Source: Sphingomonas sp. 3P27F8 (GTDB lineage Bacteria; Pseudomonadota; Alphaproteobacteria; Sphingomonadales; Sphingomonadaceae). From it: DNA of 64,000 bases. Within the stretch, counting starts at the first letter, position 1, and each line of letters opens with the position of its first letter. Below are positions 17,494-26,693 of this stretch, in pieces. Made by a program: the position numbers and the translations under genes. Below the pieces are notes generated by a model. It was not told the origin of the DNA and ran no database searches. It was given only the letters and a program-made list of their open reading frames with translations. Location of the stretch: positions 1-64,000 of the forward strand of contig NZ_SCNL01000005.1 of assembly GCF_005502745.1 (NCBI RefSeq). Reading direction: 5' to 3'.

Positions 17494-18393
17494 TTGGCTG
17501 CACGTCCATACTGGAAGGGCCAGATCCGCCTGGCGCTCGTGTCCATCCCGGTTGAAATCTACTCGGCGACCAGGAGCGGCGCGACGATCGCCTTCAACCA
17601 GATACACGAGCCATCTGGCCAGCGAATCAAATATGAGAAGGTCGTCCCGGGCATCGGCCCGGTCGATGTGGACGAGATCGTCAAGGGCTTCGAATATGCC
17701 AAGGGCGAATATGTCCTGCTCGACGAAAATGAGATCGAGGGCGTCAAACTGGAGAGCAAGAAGACGCTCGAACTGACCCAGTTTGTGGACGCGCACGATG
17801 TCGACATGATCTATTTCGAGAAGCCCTATTATGTCGTGCCGGCCGACGATCTCGCCGAAGAGGCATTCGTCGTGCTGCGTGAAGCGCTGCGCCGCACGCG
17901 CAAGATCGGGCTCGGGCAGCTTGCGATGCGCGGTCGCGAATATGTCGTCAGCATCAAGGCCTGCGGACGCGGCATGGTAATGGAAACGCTGCGCTACGCG
18001 GACGAGGTGAACAAGGCGTCGAGCTATTTCCGCGAGATCGATGATATCGAGCCCGACGAGGAACTGCTCGATCTCGCCACCTCGCTGATAGAAAAGAAGA
18101 CGGGCAAATTCGACGCCGCGGATTTCCACGATCGCTATGCGGACGCGCTCAAGGAGCTCATAGAGCGCAAGAAAAAAGGCAAGACGCTCAATATCGAGAG
18201 CGATGACAAGGGCACGGACCCACGCGGCTCCAATGTGGTCGACCTGATGGCGGCGCTGAAGAAATCGCTTGGCGGAACGGAAAAGGCGGTGACGAGCAAA
18301 TCCTCGAGAAAGCCCGCCACGAAGCCGGTTTCGACCAAGACCAAGGCCAAGGCCAAGCCGTCAACGACTGCGCCGGCGCGCAAGCGGGCATGA
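17494..18393 (+). CDS. ku: Ku DNA-end-binding protein
   Basis: 299 residues from a TTG at 17494 with AAGGAG at 17481-17486. It begins ARPYWKGQIRLALVSIPVEIY, typical of bacterial Ku, and contains KYEKVVPG, KGFEYAKGEYVLLDENEIE, KIGLGQLAMRGREY and DIEPDEELLDLATSLIE. The last about 50 residues are a Lys/Thr/Ala-rich tail, as in many bacterial Ku proteins. Ku forms a homodimeric ring on double-strand ends and recruits LigD, the next gene, with which it overlaps by 4 bp. Confidence 0.97.
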   Translation: MAARPYWKGQIRLALVSIPVEIYSATRSGATIAFNQIHEPSGQRIKYEKVVPGIGPVDVDEIVKGFEYAKGEYVLLDENEIEGVKLESKKTLELTQFVDAHDVDMIYFEKPYYVVPADDLAEEAFVVLREALRRTRKIGLGQLAMRGREYVVSIKACGRGMVMETLRYADEVNKASSYFREIDDIEPDEELLDLATSLIEKKTGKFDAADFHDRYADALKELIERKKKGKTLNIESDDKGTDPRGSNVVDLMAALKKSLGGTEKAVTSKSSRKPATKPVSTKTKAKAKPSTTAPARKRA

Positions 18394-20906
18394 GGCGAGG
18401 AACCGCAAAAGCCACGGTCAGCCCGGCGAAAGATCCGCTCGCCCGCTATCGCGAGAAGCGCGACTTCACGCGCACGTCCGAGCCTTCGGGCGCTACCGCG
18501 CCGACGAGCGGCAACGGTTTCGTCGTACAAAAGCATGCCGCATCCCGCCTCCACTACGACTTTCGCCTCGAACTCGATGGTGCGCTGGTCAGCTGGGCCG
18601 TAACGCGCGGCCCTAGCAGCAATCCCGACGACAAGCGCCTGGCGGTGCGAACCGAGGATCATCCGCTCGATTATGCCCGGTTTGAAGGGACGATCCCCAA
18701 GGGAGAATATGGCGGCGGCACCGTGATGCTTTGGGACAACGGCACCTGGGAACCGATCGCCGGCAAGGACCCGCGCAAGACCCTGTCCGACGGCCACCTG
18801 CATTTCATCCTTCACGGCCGCCGCATGCGTGGCGAATGGATTCTCTTTCGCCTGAAACCGCGGGGAAGGGAGAAGCGCGAAAACTGGATCCTGCGCAAGG
18901 TGCAGGATGAATTTGCCGGCGGCTCCGACGATCTGGTTGGAACGCATGTTACCAGCGTCGACAGCGGGCGGACCATGGACGAGATCGCAGCCGGCAAGGC
19001 CACGCCAAAACGCAGGAAAGACGAGCCCGGGCCAGCTACGGTTACCACAAGCCGCAAGGCGGCGCCGGCCGGTCGCAGGAGGATCGCGGGCACACCGCCA
19101 GCTTTCCAGCCCGTGCAGCTCGCCACCCTTGTCGATCACGTGCCTTCCGGCGATCGCTGGCTGCACGAGTTGAAATACGACGGCTACCGGACCCTTCTCG
19201 CGATCGGCGGCGGCGAGGGTCGCGCTTACACGCGATCCGGGCTCGACTGGTCAGATCGCTTCGCAGGGCTGATCGACAGCGCGGTGAAGCTGAACGCCGA
19301 CAGCGCGCTGATCGATGGCGAGGCCGTGGTGACGCTGCCTGACGGCCGCACCAGTTTTCAGGCGCTGCAGGCCGCGCTCAAGAGCGATCCTGCTCGCATC
19401 GACTATTTTGCCTTCGATTTGCTCGAACTCGACGGCAAGGATCTCACCCTCCTGCCCTTGCTGGAGCGCAAGCGACGGCTGGCCGCGCTGATCGGCGATG
19501 AGCCGGGCCGCATCCGCTATTCGGACCATATCGTTGGCAAGGGCGAGAAGCTGCTTGAACGATTTTGCGGTGCCGGCCTCGAAGGTGTCATATCGAAGCG
19601 CATTGACGCGGCATATAGCGGTTCCCGGAGCGGCACCTGGGTGAAAACCAAATGCACCCGGCGGCAGGAGTTCGTCATCGTCGGCTGGACGCCATCGGAC
19701 AAGCAGCGCAGGTTTCGCTCCTTGCTGCTTGGCGTCAACGACAATGGCGAGCTTCGCTATGCCGGCAAGGTAGGGACCGGCTTCACCGGCGACGAGATCG
19801 AGCGCCTGATGGGGATAATGGCGCCGCTCGCGCGGAAGACACCGACCGTCAATGCACCGGCCGCAGCGGTTCGCGGCGCGCACTGGATCAAGCCGACGCT
19901 GGTCGCCGAAGTTGCCTTCATCGAATTTACCGACGAGGGCGTGCTGCGCCATTCAAGCTATCTCGGGCTCCGTGAGGACAAAAAGCCCGAAGCGGTCGTG
20001 ATCGAAACGGAAACCCCTGTCGCGATCGCCGCCCCGACCGAGCGCAGCGGGATCACGATCAGCCATCGTGAACGCGTGATCTTTGCCGAGGGAAAACTCA
20101 CCAAAGGCCAGCTCGCCGATTATTACGAGATCGTCGCGCCGATCATGCTGCCGTGGGCCGGCAGCCGCCCGATCAGCCTCGTGCGCTGCCCGCAGGGACG
20201 ATCGAAGAAGTGCTTCTTTCAGAAACATGATGCCGGCAGCTTCGGCGATGAGGTGAAGAAAGTCGGTATTCGCGGGAAGGACGGCAGCGAAGAGCCCTAT
20301 TTGTTTGTCGATAACGCGGCGGGGCTGCTGGCCTGCGTACAAATGGGTACTATCGAGTTTCATGGCTGGGGCGCGCGGATCGAGGACGTCGAGAAGGCTG
20401 ACCGGCTGGTGTTCGATCTCGATCCCGACGAGGCACTCGACTTCAGCGAGGTCGTCTCGGCCGCATTCCACGTTCGCGATGCGCTGGCCCAGATGGGGCT
20501 GATTACTTTCCCGATGCTGACCGGCGGCAAGGGCATCCACGTCATCGCGCCGCTCACTCCCGCAGCCGAATGGCCACAGGTCAAGGATTTCGCGCACCGC
20601 TTCGCCGTGGCGCTCGCTCAGGCTGAGCCCACGCGTTTCACCGCAGCGCTGGTGAAAGCCAAGCGGTCAGGCCGCATCTTCGTCGATTATCTCCGCAACC
20701 AGCGCGGTGCCACCGCAGTCCTGCCCTATAGCGCGCGCGCGCGCGAGTTCGCACCGATCGCAGTGCCGCTGACATGGGAGGAACTGCGCGATATCGATGG
20801 CGCTTCGCACTGGCACATCGGTGACGGTGCCGAGATGATAAAGCGGGCGAACTCGAAGAACCTCGTTCATTGGGGCCGCGCGGACCAGATCCTGCCGGAT
20901 TTGTGA
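18390..20906 (+). CDS. ligD: LigD, multifunctional NHEJ DNA ligase (phosphoesterase-ligase-polymerase)
   Basis: 838 residues in the order 3'-phosphoesterase, ATP-dependent ligase, polymerase/primase. The phosphoesterase part (about 30-190) has KHAASRLHYDFRLELDG and GTIPKGEYGGGTVMLWDNG. The ligase adenylation lysine is K262 in LKYDGYRT, with IDGEAVV and SGTWVKTKC following. The polymerase part (about 555-838) has VFDLDPDEALDF, the catalytic Asp motif, and GGKGIHVIAPL. It overlaps ku (ATGA). The pair is a complete minimal NHEJ system. Confidence 0.96.
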   Translation: MRRGTAKATVSPAKDPLARYREKRDFTRTSEPSGATAPTSGNGFVVQKHAASRLHYDFRLELDGALVSWAVTRGPSSNPDDKRLAVRTEDHPLDYARFEGTIPKGEYGGGTVMLWDNGTWEPIAGKDPRKTLSDGHLHFILHGRRMRGEWILFRLKPRGREKRENWILRKVQDEFAGGSDDLVGTHVTSVDSGRTMDEIAAGKATPKRRKDEPGPATVTTSRKAAPAGRRRIAGTPPAFQPVQLATLVDHVPSGDRWLHELKYDGYRTLLAIGGGEGRAYTRSGLDWSDRFAGLIDSAVKLNADSALIDGEAVVTLPDGRTSFQALQAALKSDPARIDYFAFDLLELDGKDLTLLPLLERKRRLAALIGDEPGRIRYSDHIVGKGEKLLERFCGAGLEGVISKRIDAAYSGSRSGTWVKTKCTRRQEFVIVGWTPSDKQRRFRSLLLGVNDNGELRYAGKVGTGFTGDEIERLMGIMAPLARKTPTVNAPAAAVRGAHWIKPTLVAEVAFIEFTDEGVLRHSSYLGLREDKKPEAVVIETETPVAIAAPTERSGITISHRERVIFAEGKLTKGQLADYYEIVAPIMLPWAGSRPISLVRCPQGRSKKCFFQKHDAGSFGDEVKKVGIRGKDGSEEPYLFVDNAAGLLACVQMGTIEFHGWGARIEDVEKADRLVFDLDPDEALDFSEVVSAAFHVRDALAQMGLITFPMLTGGKGIHVIAPLTPAAEWPQVKDFAHRFAVALAQAEPTRFTAALVKAKRSGRIFVDYLRNQRGATAVLPYSARAREFAPIAVPLTWEELRDIDGASHWHIGDGAEMIKRANSKNLVHWGRADQILPDL

Positions 20907-21245
20907 TCGCCGCTAGGAGCGGCCACCACGCCAATCGACGGGCCTATCGCACGTCCACGCGGCGATTTCCGCCACGACTGTAGAATTCCTCCCGGCGCTT
21001 CGATCGCTGAGAATAACGGATCGCTGGACGGGCCTCGCTGCGGATGGTGCCATCGCCCCAAGCCCGGCTGCTCCGATCGGAGCGATCTCCAGACCGATGG
21101 CGCAGGCACCCGGCTGAACCACCGCGCACCTGGTGCGGACGCTCCGCGCGCAACGGCGCGGATTTGAGGCACGCATCAAAAATGTCTTGCGTCACCCACG
21201 TCGATATGGTCGAATTTCTTACCAGCGGTGACGTGACGATGTTTC
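20907..21245. other. 339-bp intergenic stretch between ligD and the permease
   Basis: No convincing gene on either strand: short frames here lack family features and start sites. A perfect small hairpin GCCGCT-AGG-AGCGGC at 20909-20923, directly after the ligD stop, could help end transcription but has no T-run. GCTCCGATCGGAGC is a 14-bp palindrome near 21072; GATCGG-type words are common in this GC-rich DNA. Confidence 0.4.
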
Positions 21246-22484
21246 GTGCGCCGGATAATCGTCATAATTTCGAGGGGATGCATCATCCAAGTTTCCGATC
21301 ACGGCGCGATCGCTGACGGCAAGTACGATGCCCCAAGCCATTCCATCGCGCTGCTCGCGGCTGCGATGGTGTTCGGCGCTTCGGCATTCGTCGTATTGTC
21401 GCTCGGTCCGGTCGTATTCAGCGCAATGGTTTCGGCGGGGCGCCTTACCAACGAGGCGATCGGTCGCGCGGCGACCTGCGAACTCGCGGCGCTGGCGCTG
21501 GGCGCCGCCATCGGACCGCGTTTTTTGCGCCACAGCCATTTGCGTGCGAAGGCGCTGGGCAGCGCCGTGCTGCTGATCGCGGCGAACATGCTATGCTATC
21601 GGGCCAACTCGCCTCCCCCCATCTATCTCCTGCGATCGCTGTGCGGCCTGGCCGAGGGCGGGCTGTTGAGCGCCTCGATGCTGGTGCTTACCTACGTTCC
21701 CAATCCGGAGCGCATGAACGCATATTTTCTGGGAATAAGCGCCGTGCCGCAGGCGATACTGGCGTATATCGTCCCCATTGCGATTGACAGATACGGCGCC
21801 AACTTCGGATTCGGCGCGATGGCGGCCCTGGCGGTCATATCCGGGCTCCTGACATTATATTTGCCGGCCTCTTTCGGACCGTTACCCGATTTCGTTCCGA
21901 AAACTTTGCGCACGAAATGGACACCTGCCATTATCATCGCGATTTCCTGCACCTTTCTGCAATTTTCCGCGGTCGGCGCCGCGTGGAGCTATGCGGCGCA
22001 GGTCGCCGAGCAATATGGCATGTCGAGCACGACAATCGGCACCGCGCTTGCGAGCAACCAGATATTCTGCGTCGCCGCCGGATTGATCGTGGGGGCAATC
22101 GGCTGGCGCGTTCACTACACGCCGGCGCTGATCGTCACCTGTGCCGCGATGGCGGCGCTTTCGGTGCTGTTCGCGCTGAATCGTACGCCGGTGTTCTTCG
22201 TGCTGGCCTGCTCGCTGTACGGGCTCGCATGGATCGGCGGCCAGCCATTCAACCTGAAGATGTTCGTGGCGCTCGATCCCGCCCGCAACGTGGCGCTCTA
22301 TGCCCAGCCGGTGATGCTCGCCGCGCTCGGGGCGGGACCATATGTCGCCTCCTACCTCGTCACGTCGCATGATGTGACGCCAGCTTTCTGGTGGTCGATG
22401 ATCGCGTTTATCGTGAGCGGGGTGATATATGCCGGCGCGCATTTTCTGAGACCTGCACCATGGGCCGGGGCTACCGACGGCTAG
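21246..22484 (+). CDS. Major facilitator-like permease, substrate unknown
   Basis: Up to 412 residues with 11-12 hydrophobic segments starting at SIALLAAAMVFGASAFVVLSLGP. LLRSLCGLAEGGLLSASMLVLTYVPNPERMNAYFLGISAVPQ resembles the first-half loop region of MFS carriers, and RCPD-type gating motifs are weak. The start is uncertain: the GTG at 21246 lacks a clear ribosome-binding site, and GAGGGG at 21272 sits before an out-of-frame ATG, so the true start may lie slightly downstream. No neighbour suggests a substrate. Confidence 0.7.
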   Translation: MRRIIVIISRGCIIQVSDHGAIADGKYDAPSHSIALLAAAMVFGASAFVVLSLGPVVFSAMVSAGRLTNEAIGRAATCELAALALGAAIGPRFLRHSHLRAKALGSAVLLIAANMLCYRANSPPPIYLLRSLCGLAEGGLLSASMLVLTYVPNPERMNAYFLGISAVPQAILAYIVPIAIDRYGANFGFGAMAALAVISGLLTLYLPASFGPLPDFVPKTLRTKWTPAIIIAISCTFLQFSAVGAAWSYAAQVAEQYGMSSTTIGTALASNQIFCVAAGLIVGAIGWRVHYTPALIVTCAAMAALSVLFALNRTPVFFVLACSLYGLAWIGGQPFNLKMFVALDPARNVALYAQPVMLAALGAGPYVASYLVTSHDVTPAFWWSMIAFIVSGVIYAGAHFLRPAPWAGATDG

Positions 22485-22532
22485 TGCAATGCCGCGCCAC
22501 ATTTGCGTGAAACGCAGGCCCGTTCAGAGCCC

Positions 22533-23963
22533 TCAACCGTTCGCATCGATATCGATCCCGGCCTTTTCAAGCGCGGCCGCCAACGGCGCGAGCTGGCGGC
22601 GATATGCGTGCCAGCGCTTAACCGCCGAACGATAGATCGGGCGGCGCACCTGGGCGGCGCTGGCCGTCGCGGTGGCGCTGGCGTTTTCCTCAACGCGGAC
22701 CATCCTTTCCTGCCAGCCGATCCCGGCATGGCGCGCGATGCCCTCCCCGACTTCGGCCGGGCGCTCCACCAGATCCTCGTATCCGACCTCCAGCAATTGA
22801 TCGCCCAAGACCGTGCGCCAATGCGACATCAGCTCCGAATAGGCCACATAATAGGTCGCCAGATCGGGAAGCGCGTAACTGAACGGATAGCCGCCGCCGA
22901 ACAACGTGGAGAACATCGCGAAGAGATTGTCGCCCGCGCAACGCTTGAGCAGAATCAGCCGCGCATCGGGCATGGTCAGCCGGATCGCGCCAGCATAAAG
23001 ATAGTTCAGCGGCAGCTTTTCGATGACGAGCGCCGCTTCCGCGCCGGCCCGCCGCGCGTAATCGGCGCGCACGACAGGACCGTCGGCCCGGGCGACGCGA
23101 TCGAAGATGTCGCCACCCTGCTGCGGGGTTCCCGCCATCAGGCTGGCAAGCAGCATATCCGTTTCACCGTTGGAGCGGACGCCTTTCGCCCCGGTCAGGA
23201 TCCGCTCCACCAGCGTCGTCCCCGATCGCGGCAGGCCGATCACGAATGCATGTCGCACCCCTGGCTCGAGCGGCGGCGCATCACCCAGACGCCCACGATC
23301 GAACGCCTGCGCGATCCGGGCGAGTTTACCAACATCCTCGGCGATGTCATAGCGCAGGCTCGCCCGGCGCGCCGCCGCGCCGAGCCGGAACTCTTCCCAG
23401 GCAGCGTCGTGATCGGCCAGATCGTCCAGCTCCTTGCCGAGCGCATAGTGCAGGAAAATCCGGGCCGCAGGCGCGGCCTGCGACGAAAGGCGGCGGCGGA
23501 GATCGTCGACATTGTTGCGGGCGGCGGACTGCGTGCGGACATGCGCGCGCAGCAGCGCGGCCTGGGCATTCGCGGGATCCTGCGCAAGTGCACGTTCGCA
23601 CGAATGCGCCGCCTGATCGAACTGGCCAAGATTGCGCTGGCTCGTCGCCAGATTGTACCAGCCCATGGAATCGCCGGGCGCAAGCAGCGTGAAGGCGGCG
23701 TAAAAGGCGTTCGACCGCTCATGTTCGCCCAGCCCGAACGCCGCGAAGCCCAGCGCCTCGAAATCCTCAGCCCGGCCGGGCGCGAGCTGCGCGGCCCGAT
23801 CCAATATGCTCACTGCCTCCGCACGGTGCCCCAGCGCGCCCAGGATCGTTGCCAAGCGTGCATGCAGGTGGGACGCGGCGCGCAGCGGCGCTGCGGCGGC
23901 GCGAGCGGGCGCGAGAAGATCGGCCAATCGCTGTGTCGTCGTCAGATCACTCACCCGTCGCAA
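22533..23963 (-). CDS. TPR-repeat protein with C-terminal sulfotransferase domain
   Basis: 476 residues. Residues about 35-200 form TPR-like helical repeats (ATILGALGHRAEAVSILDRA, AFGLGEHERSNAFYAAF, NLGQFDQAAHSCERAL). From about 235 comes a PAPS-type sulfotransferase domain: FVIGLPRSGTTLVERIL (5'-phosphosulfate loop), then LPLNYLYAGAIRLTMPDARLILLKR. It has no signal peptide. The start is TTG at 23963 or GTG at 23954 (MSDLTTT). It lies 101 bp after a TonB receptor on the same strand, separated by a terminator. This pairing recurs in sphingomonads, but the acceptor is unknown. Confidence 0.82.
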   Translation of the reverse strand: MRRVSDLTTTQRLADLLAPARAAAAPLRAASHLHARLATILGALGHRAEAVSILDRAAQLAPGRAEDFEALGFAAFGLGEHERSNAFYAAFTLLAPGDSMGWYNLATSQRNLGQFDQAAHSCERALAQDPANAQAALLRAHVRTQSAARNNVDDLRRRLSSQAAPAARIFLHYALGKELDDLADHDAAWEEFRLGAAARRASLRYDIAEDVGKLARIAQAFDRGRLGDAPPLEPGVRHAFVIGLPRSGTTLVERILTGAKGVRSNGETDMLLASLMAGTPQQGGDIFDRVARADGPVVRADYARRAGAEAALVIEKLPLNYLYAGAIRLTMPDARLILLKRCAGDNLFAMFSTLFGGGYPFSYALPDLATYYVAYSELMSHWRTVLGDQLLEVGYEDLVERPAEVGEGIARHAGIGWQERMVRVEENASATATASAAQVRRPIYRSAVKRWHAYRRQLAPLAAALEKAGIDIDANG

Positions 23964-24009
23964 TTACCAAATCGGCCAAAGCCCCATTGGTGCGCGGGCT
24001 GGCCGGAAA

Positions 24010-24056
24010 TGCAAAGAGAAACGCTCCCCGATGCCCGACCGGCACCAGGGAGCGTT
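24010..24056 (-). terminator. Rho-independent terminator of the TonB receptor gene
   Basis: AACGCTCCC at 24020-24028 pairs perfectly with GGGAGCGTT at 24048-24056. In the leftward transcript the stem is followed by the T-rich TTTCTCTTT (24012-24020). It begins 9 bp past the receptor stop codon, before the TPR-sulfotransferase gene. Confidence 0.7.
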
Positions 24057-24064
24057 GCCCGACA

Positions 24065-26587
24065 TCAGAATTTGCGCGTGACCTGCAAACTGAATTCACG
24101 CGGCCTTACAATCGCATAGGTGTTCGCCCAATCGCCGAGGATCTGATAGGACGAAAGCGTGCGTACGTTTGGCGAAATGACCGCCCGCTTGTCCGCCAGA
24201 TTGGTGCCGACGAGCTGCACCTGCCACTGTTGCCAGTCGAACCCGATGCTCGCGCGCAGCAGCGCATAGCCCGGCGCACTCCGCGTCGGCGAGACCGGGC
24301 TGAGGTTTGCCAGCTGGTTCACCGTCGAACTGCGATAATCGACGCCGCCCGAATAGGTCACACGCAGATCCGTGCCGTACCGGGCCTCGTAATTCAGCGT
24401 CGCCGATCCGCTATAATCAGGCGCGCCGGGCAGACGGTCGCCCTTTCGGCCATTGAGTGCATTCGGAACAATCCCGCCAGCACCATCACCCGAGGGCAGG
24501 ACGAAATCCTGCGACAGCCTGGCCTTCGCCCAGGCGGCGCCGAGACTGAAGGAAAGGCCATCCAGCGGCAGTTGCCCGCTCGCTTCGAATTCCAGCCCCT
24601 TCGACGTTGCCTTGCTTCCGTTGATGACCACGGCAGTCAGCACATAGGGCGTCAACAGGTCGATCTGCGGCTTGTCCCATTTGATGTAGAAGGCATCGAA
24701 CGAATAACGGATGCCAGCCACGCTACCCTTGATACCGACCTCGAAGTTGTTCGTTTTGTCGGGTGCATAGGTCAGCAGTTGCGCCGGCTCCTGCACGGGC
24801 CCCGCCGTCGGGAACGCATTGGCACCGCCACGGCGGAACCCTTGCGACCATGTGCCGTAGATCTGCGCGTTCGGCGCCACCTTGTAGGACGTGTTGACCT
24901 TGAAGATCTGACTTGTCTTCTTGAAATCGTTGGTCTGGCTGATGGGATAGAAGCTGTAGAACGAGCTTTGTGCAAGGAGCCTGCTGTCGAACGTCTGATG
25001 GAACACGCGCGCGCCGCCGGTGATCTGCCAGGCGTCGGTCGCGTGGAAGGTCAACTCGCCGTAAACGGAATAATCGCGGAATTTCTGCGTGGTATCCTGA
25101 TTGTACGCCAGCTGCGTGCCCGGCAACAGCGGGACATACGTCCCACCCTGACCGATCGGCACGGTCGAGCCGCCATTGGCCGCGGCGCTCTGCACATCGG
25201 CGCCCGGATCGTAGACCTGCAATATGATGCGCCGGGTCTGCTGCTGGAAGAACGCACCGATGATATAGTCGAAGCGACCGCCGGGGTTGGATACCAGCCG
25301 TACCTCCTCGGTATACGAGCGCTCGCGATCGATGTTTGCAGTCGGCAGGACGGTGCGCGGATTTGCCGGTACGCCCGTGTAGTAGAAGGCATATGGCGAT
25401 CCGAGCAGCGTGTTCGTCGAATCGTTGATGCCGGTGCCCTCTGTCTTGCCATAAGCCAGCGTGGACGAGAGTGTCGCGAACCCGACATCGTAAGACAGGT
25501 CAAGCGCGGCGAGTTGGCTGGTCCGCTCGAAAGGCTCCAGCATCGGGCTAGATCGCTGGTACGGCCCGGTCGGGGTCAATTGCACCCGCGGGTCCATGGG
25601 TGACGGGCCGCCGGCGTAGCCCGCATTGTCGAGCGGGCCACCCACGCCCTTGATCCGCGAATAGGTATAGGATGCGGTCGCGCTGAATTCCGGCGTCGGC
25701 TTCCACAGCAACGCCGCACGTGCCGAGGTGGTCCGCGAATAGTTCACATCGCGCTTGTTGAAGTAGACGGCTTTGCTGCCTGCAACGTCGGTAGGATCGG
25801 CGAGCACGGGGATGCCGGCCGCATAATCGTTGTTTGTGCGCTTCAGGATATCGAACTGGTCGATGAATCCGGGCGTGTAATCATATTTGCCGCTCACGCG
25901 CAGCGCCAGCGTCGATCCGAGCGGCAGGTTGAGCGCGCCGCCGATCGAATAGCCCACGTCCTTCGAATGGTTGACCGCCGTGCCCGATGCGGTGACGAAA
26001 CCGCTGACGCTGTCGAGCCGCGGCGCTGCCGGCACGAAGCGCACCGCGCCGCTGAGCGAGCCGGCACCGTATAGCGTGCCCTGCGGGCCGCGCAGCACTT
26101 CAACCCGCTCAAGATCGAACAGCGGCAGCGAGCCGGTGACGGGAGCGTTGCCGTAATAGAAGCCGACCGGGCTCTGGAAATACCGCGCGCTGTTCACTGC
26201 CGGCTGCGAGGCATTGAGGCCTCGGATAACCGGGATCGCCGAGGCGATCGAGCGGCTGCCGCGATCCTCAATCACGAAATTCGGCACCTGCTGAGTCAGC
26301 GCGGCGACGCTGTTGATATTCGCCTTTTCCAACTGCTGCGCGCCATAGGCGGAGATGTTGAAGGGAAGCTTGCTCACCGTCTCCTCGCGACGGCTTGCCG
26401 TGACGACGATGTCGCCTGACGCCGCACCTTCCTGCGGGCTTGCGGCCGCAGGTGCCGGGGCCGCGGGCGAGGTCTGAGGATCGGCAAAAGCCTGCCCTGC
26501 GGATACCAACGCCAGAACACTTGCCCCGCCGCGAAGGAGCATGCCACCTTTCTTAAAGGCTCCCAAAATGCTTCCCTTTTCCATCAT
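24065..26587 (-). CDS. TonB-dependent outer-membrane receptor
   Basis: 840 residues from ATG 26587 behind AGGGAGG. A signal peptide ends about AGQAFADP. The TonB-box/plug entry is SGDIVVTASRREETVSKLPFNISAYG, the plug has LRGPQGTLYGAGSLSGAVRFV, and the barrel ends with a terminal Phe (VTRKF). It belongs to the large sphingomonad receptor class that imports organic nutrients rather than classic siderophores; no substrate motif can be read. It lies directly downstream of the PQQ dehydrogenase and acyl-CoA synthetase genes on the same strand, so it probably takes up the compound they degrade. Confidence 0.93.
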   Translation of the reverse strand: MMEKGSILGAFKKGGMLLRGGASVLALVSAGQAFADPQTSPAAPAPAAASPQEGAASGDIVVTASRREETVSKLPFNISAYGAQQLEKANINSVAALTQQVPNFVIEDRGSRSIASAIPVIRGLNASQPAVNSARYFQSPVGFYYGNAPVTGSLPLFDLERVEVLRGPQGTLYGAGSLSGAVRFVPAAPRLDSVSGFVTASGTAVNHSKDVGYSIGGALNLPLGSTLALRVSGKYDYTPGFIDQFDILKRTNNDYAAGIPVLADPTDVAGSKAVYFNKRDVNYSRTTSARAALLWKPTPEFSATASYTYSRIKGVGGPLDNAGYAGGPSPMDPRVQLTPTGPYQRSSPMLEPFERTSQLAALDLSYDVGFATLSSTLAYGKTEGTGINDSTNTLLGSPYAFYYTGVPANPRTVLPTANIDRERSYTEEVRLVSNPGGRFDYIIGAFFQQQTRRIILQVYDPGADVQSAAANGGSTVPIGQGGTYVPLLPGTQLAYNQDTTQKFRDYSVYGELTFHATDAWQITGGARVFHQTFDSRLLAQSSFYSFYPISQTNDFKKTSQIFKVNTSYKVAPNAQIYGTWSQGFRRGGANAFPTAGPVQEPAQLLTYAPDKTNNFEVGIKGSVAGIRYSFDAFYIKWDKPQIDLLTPYVLTAVVINGSKATSKGLEFEASGQLPLDGLSFSLGAAWAKARLSQDFVLPSGDGAGGIVPNALNGRKGDRLPGAPDYSGSATLNYEARYGTDLRVTYSGGVDYRSSTVNQLANLSPVSPTRSAPGYALLRASIGFDWQQWQVQLVGTNLADKRAVISPNVRTLSSYQILGDWANTYAIVRPREFSLQVTRKF

Positions 26588-26693
26588 AAACCTCCCTTTG
26601 TATTTGCTTTAATCTTGTCGGTAATCTTACGACACTTCCCGGATCTAACTTCTCTATGAGTTTTGCCGGGAAGATGGTCTTGTTTAGAAATAA

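Noticed and set aside
20944-21195. 83-codon minus-strand frame after ligD
   Set aside because: No family motif, no ribosome-binding site, and overlapping frames of similar length in other phases; probably chance.
22503-24119. Long open frame (538 codons) on the + strand opposite the TPR-sulfotransferase gene
   Set aside because: GC-rich antisense shadow: the minus-strand frame has TPR and sulfotransferase motifs, while this one is Arg/Gln/His-rich with no family signature.
26635-26673. CTTCCCGG/CCGGGAAG inverted repeat downstream of PQQ dehydrogenase 1
   Set aside because: The loop is 23 nt and no T-run follows in the leftward direction, so it is not a convincing terminator.
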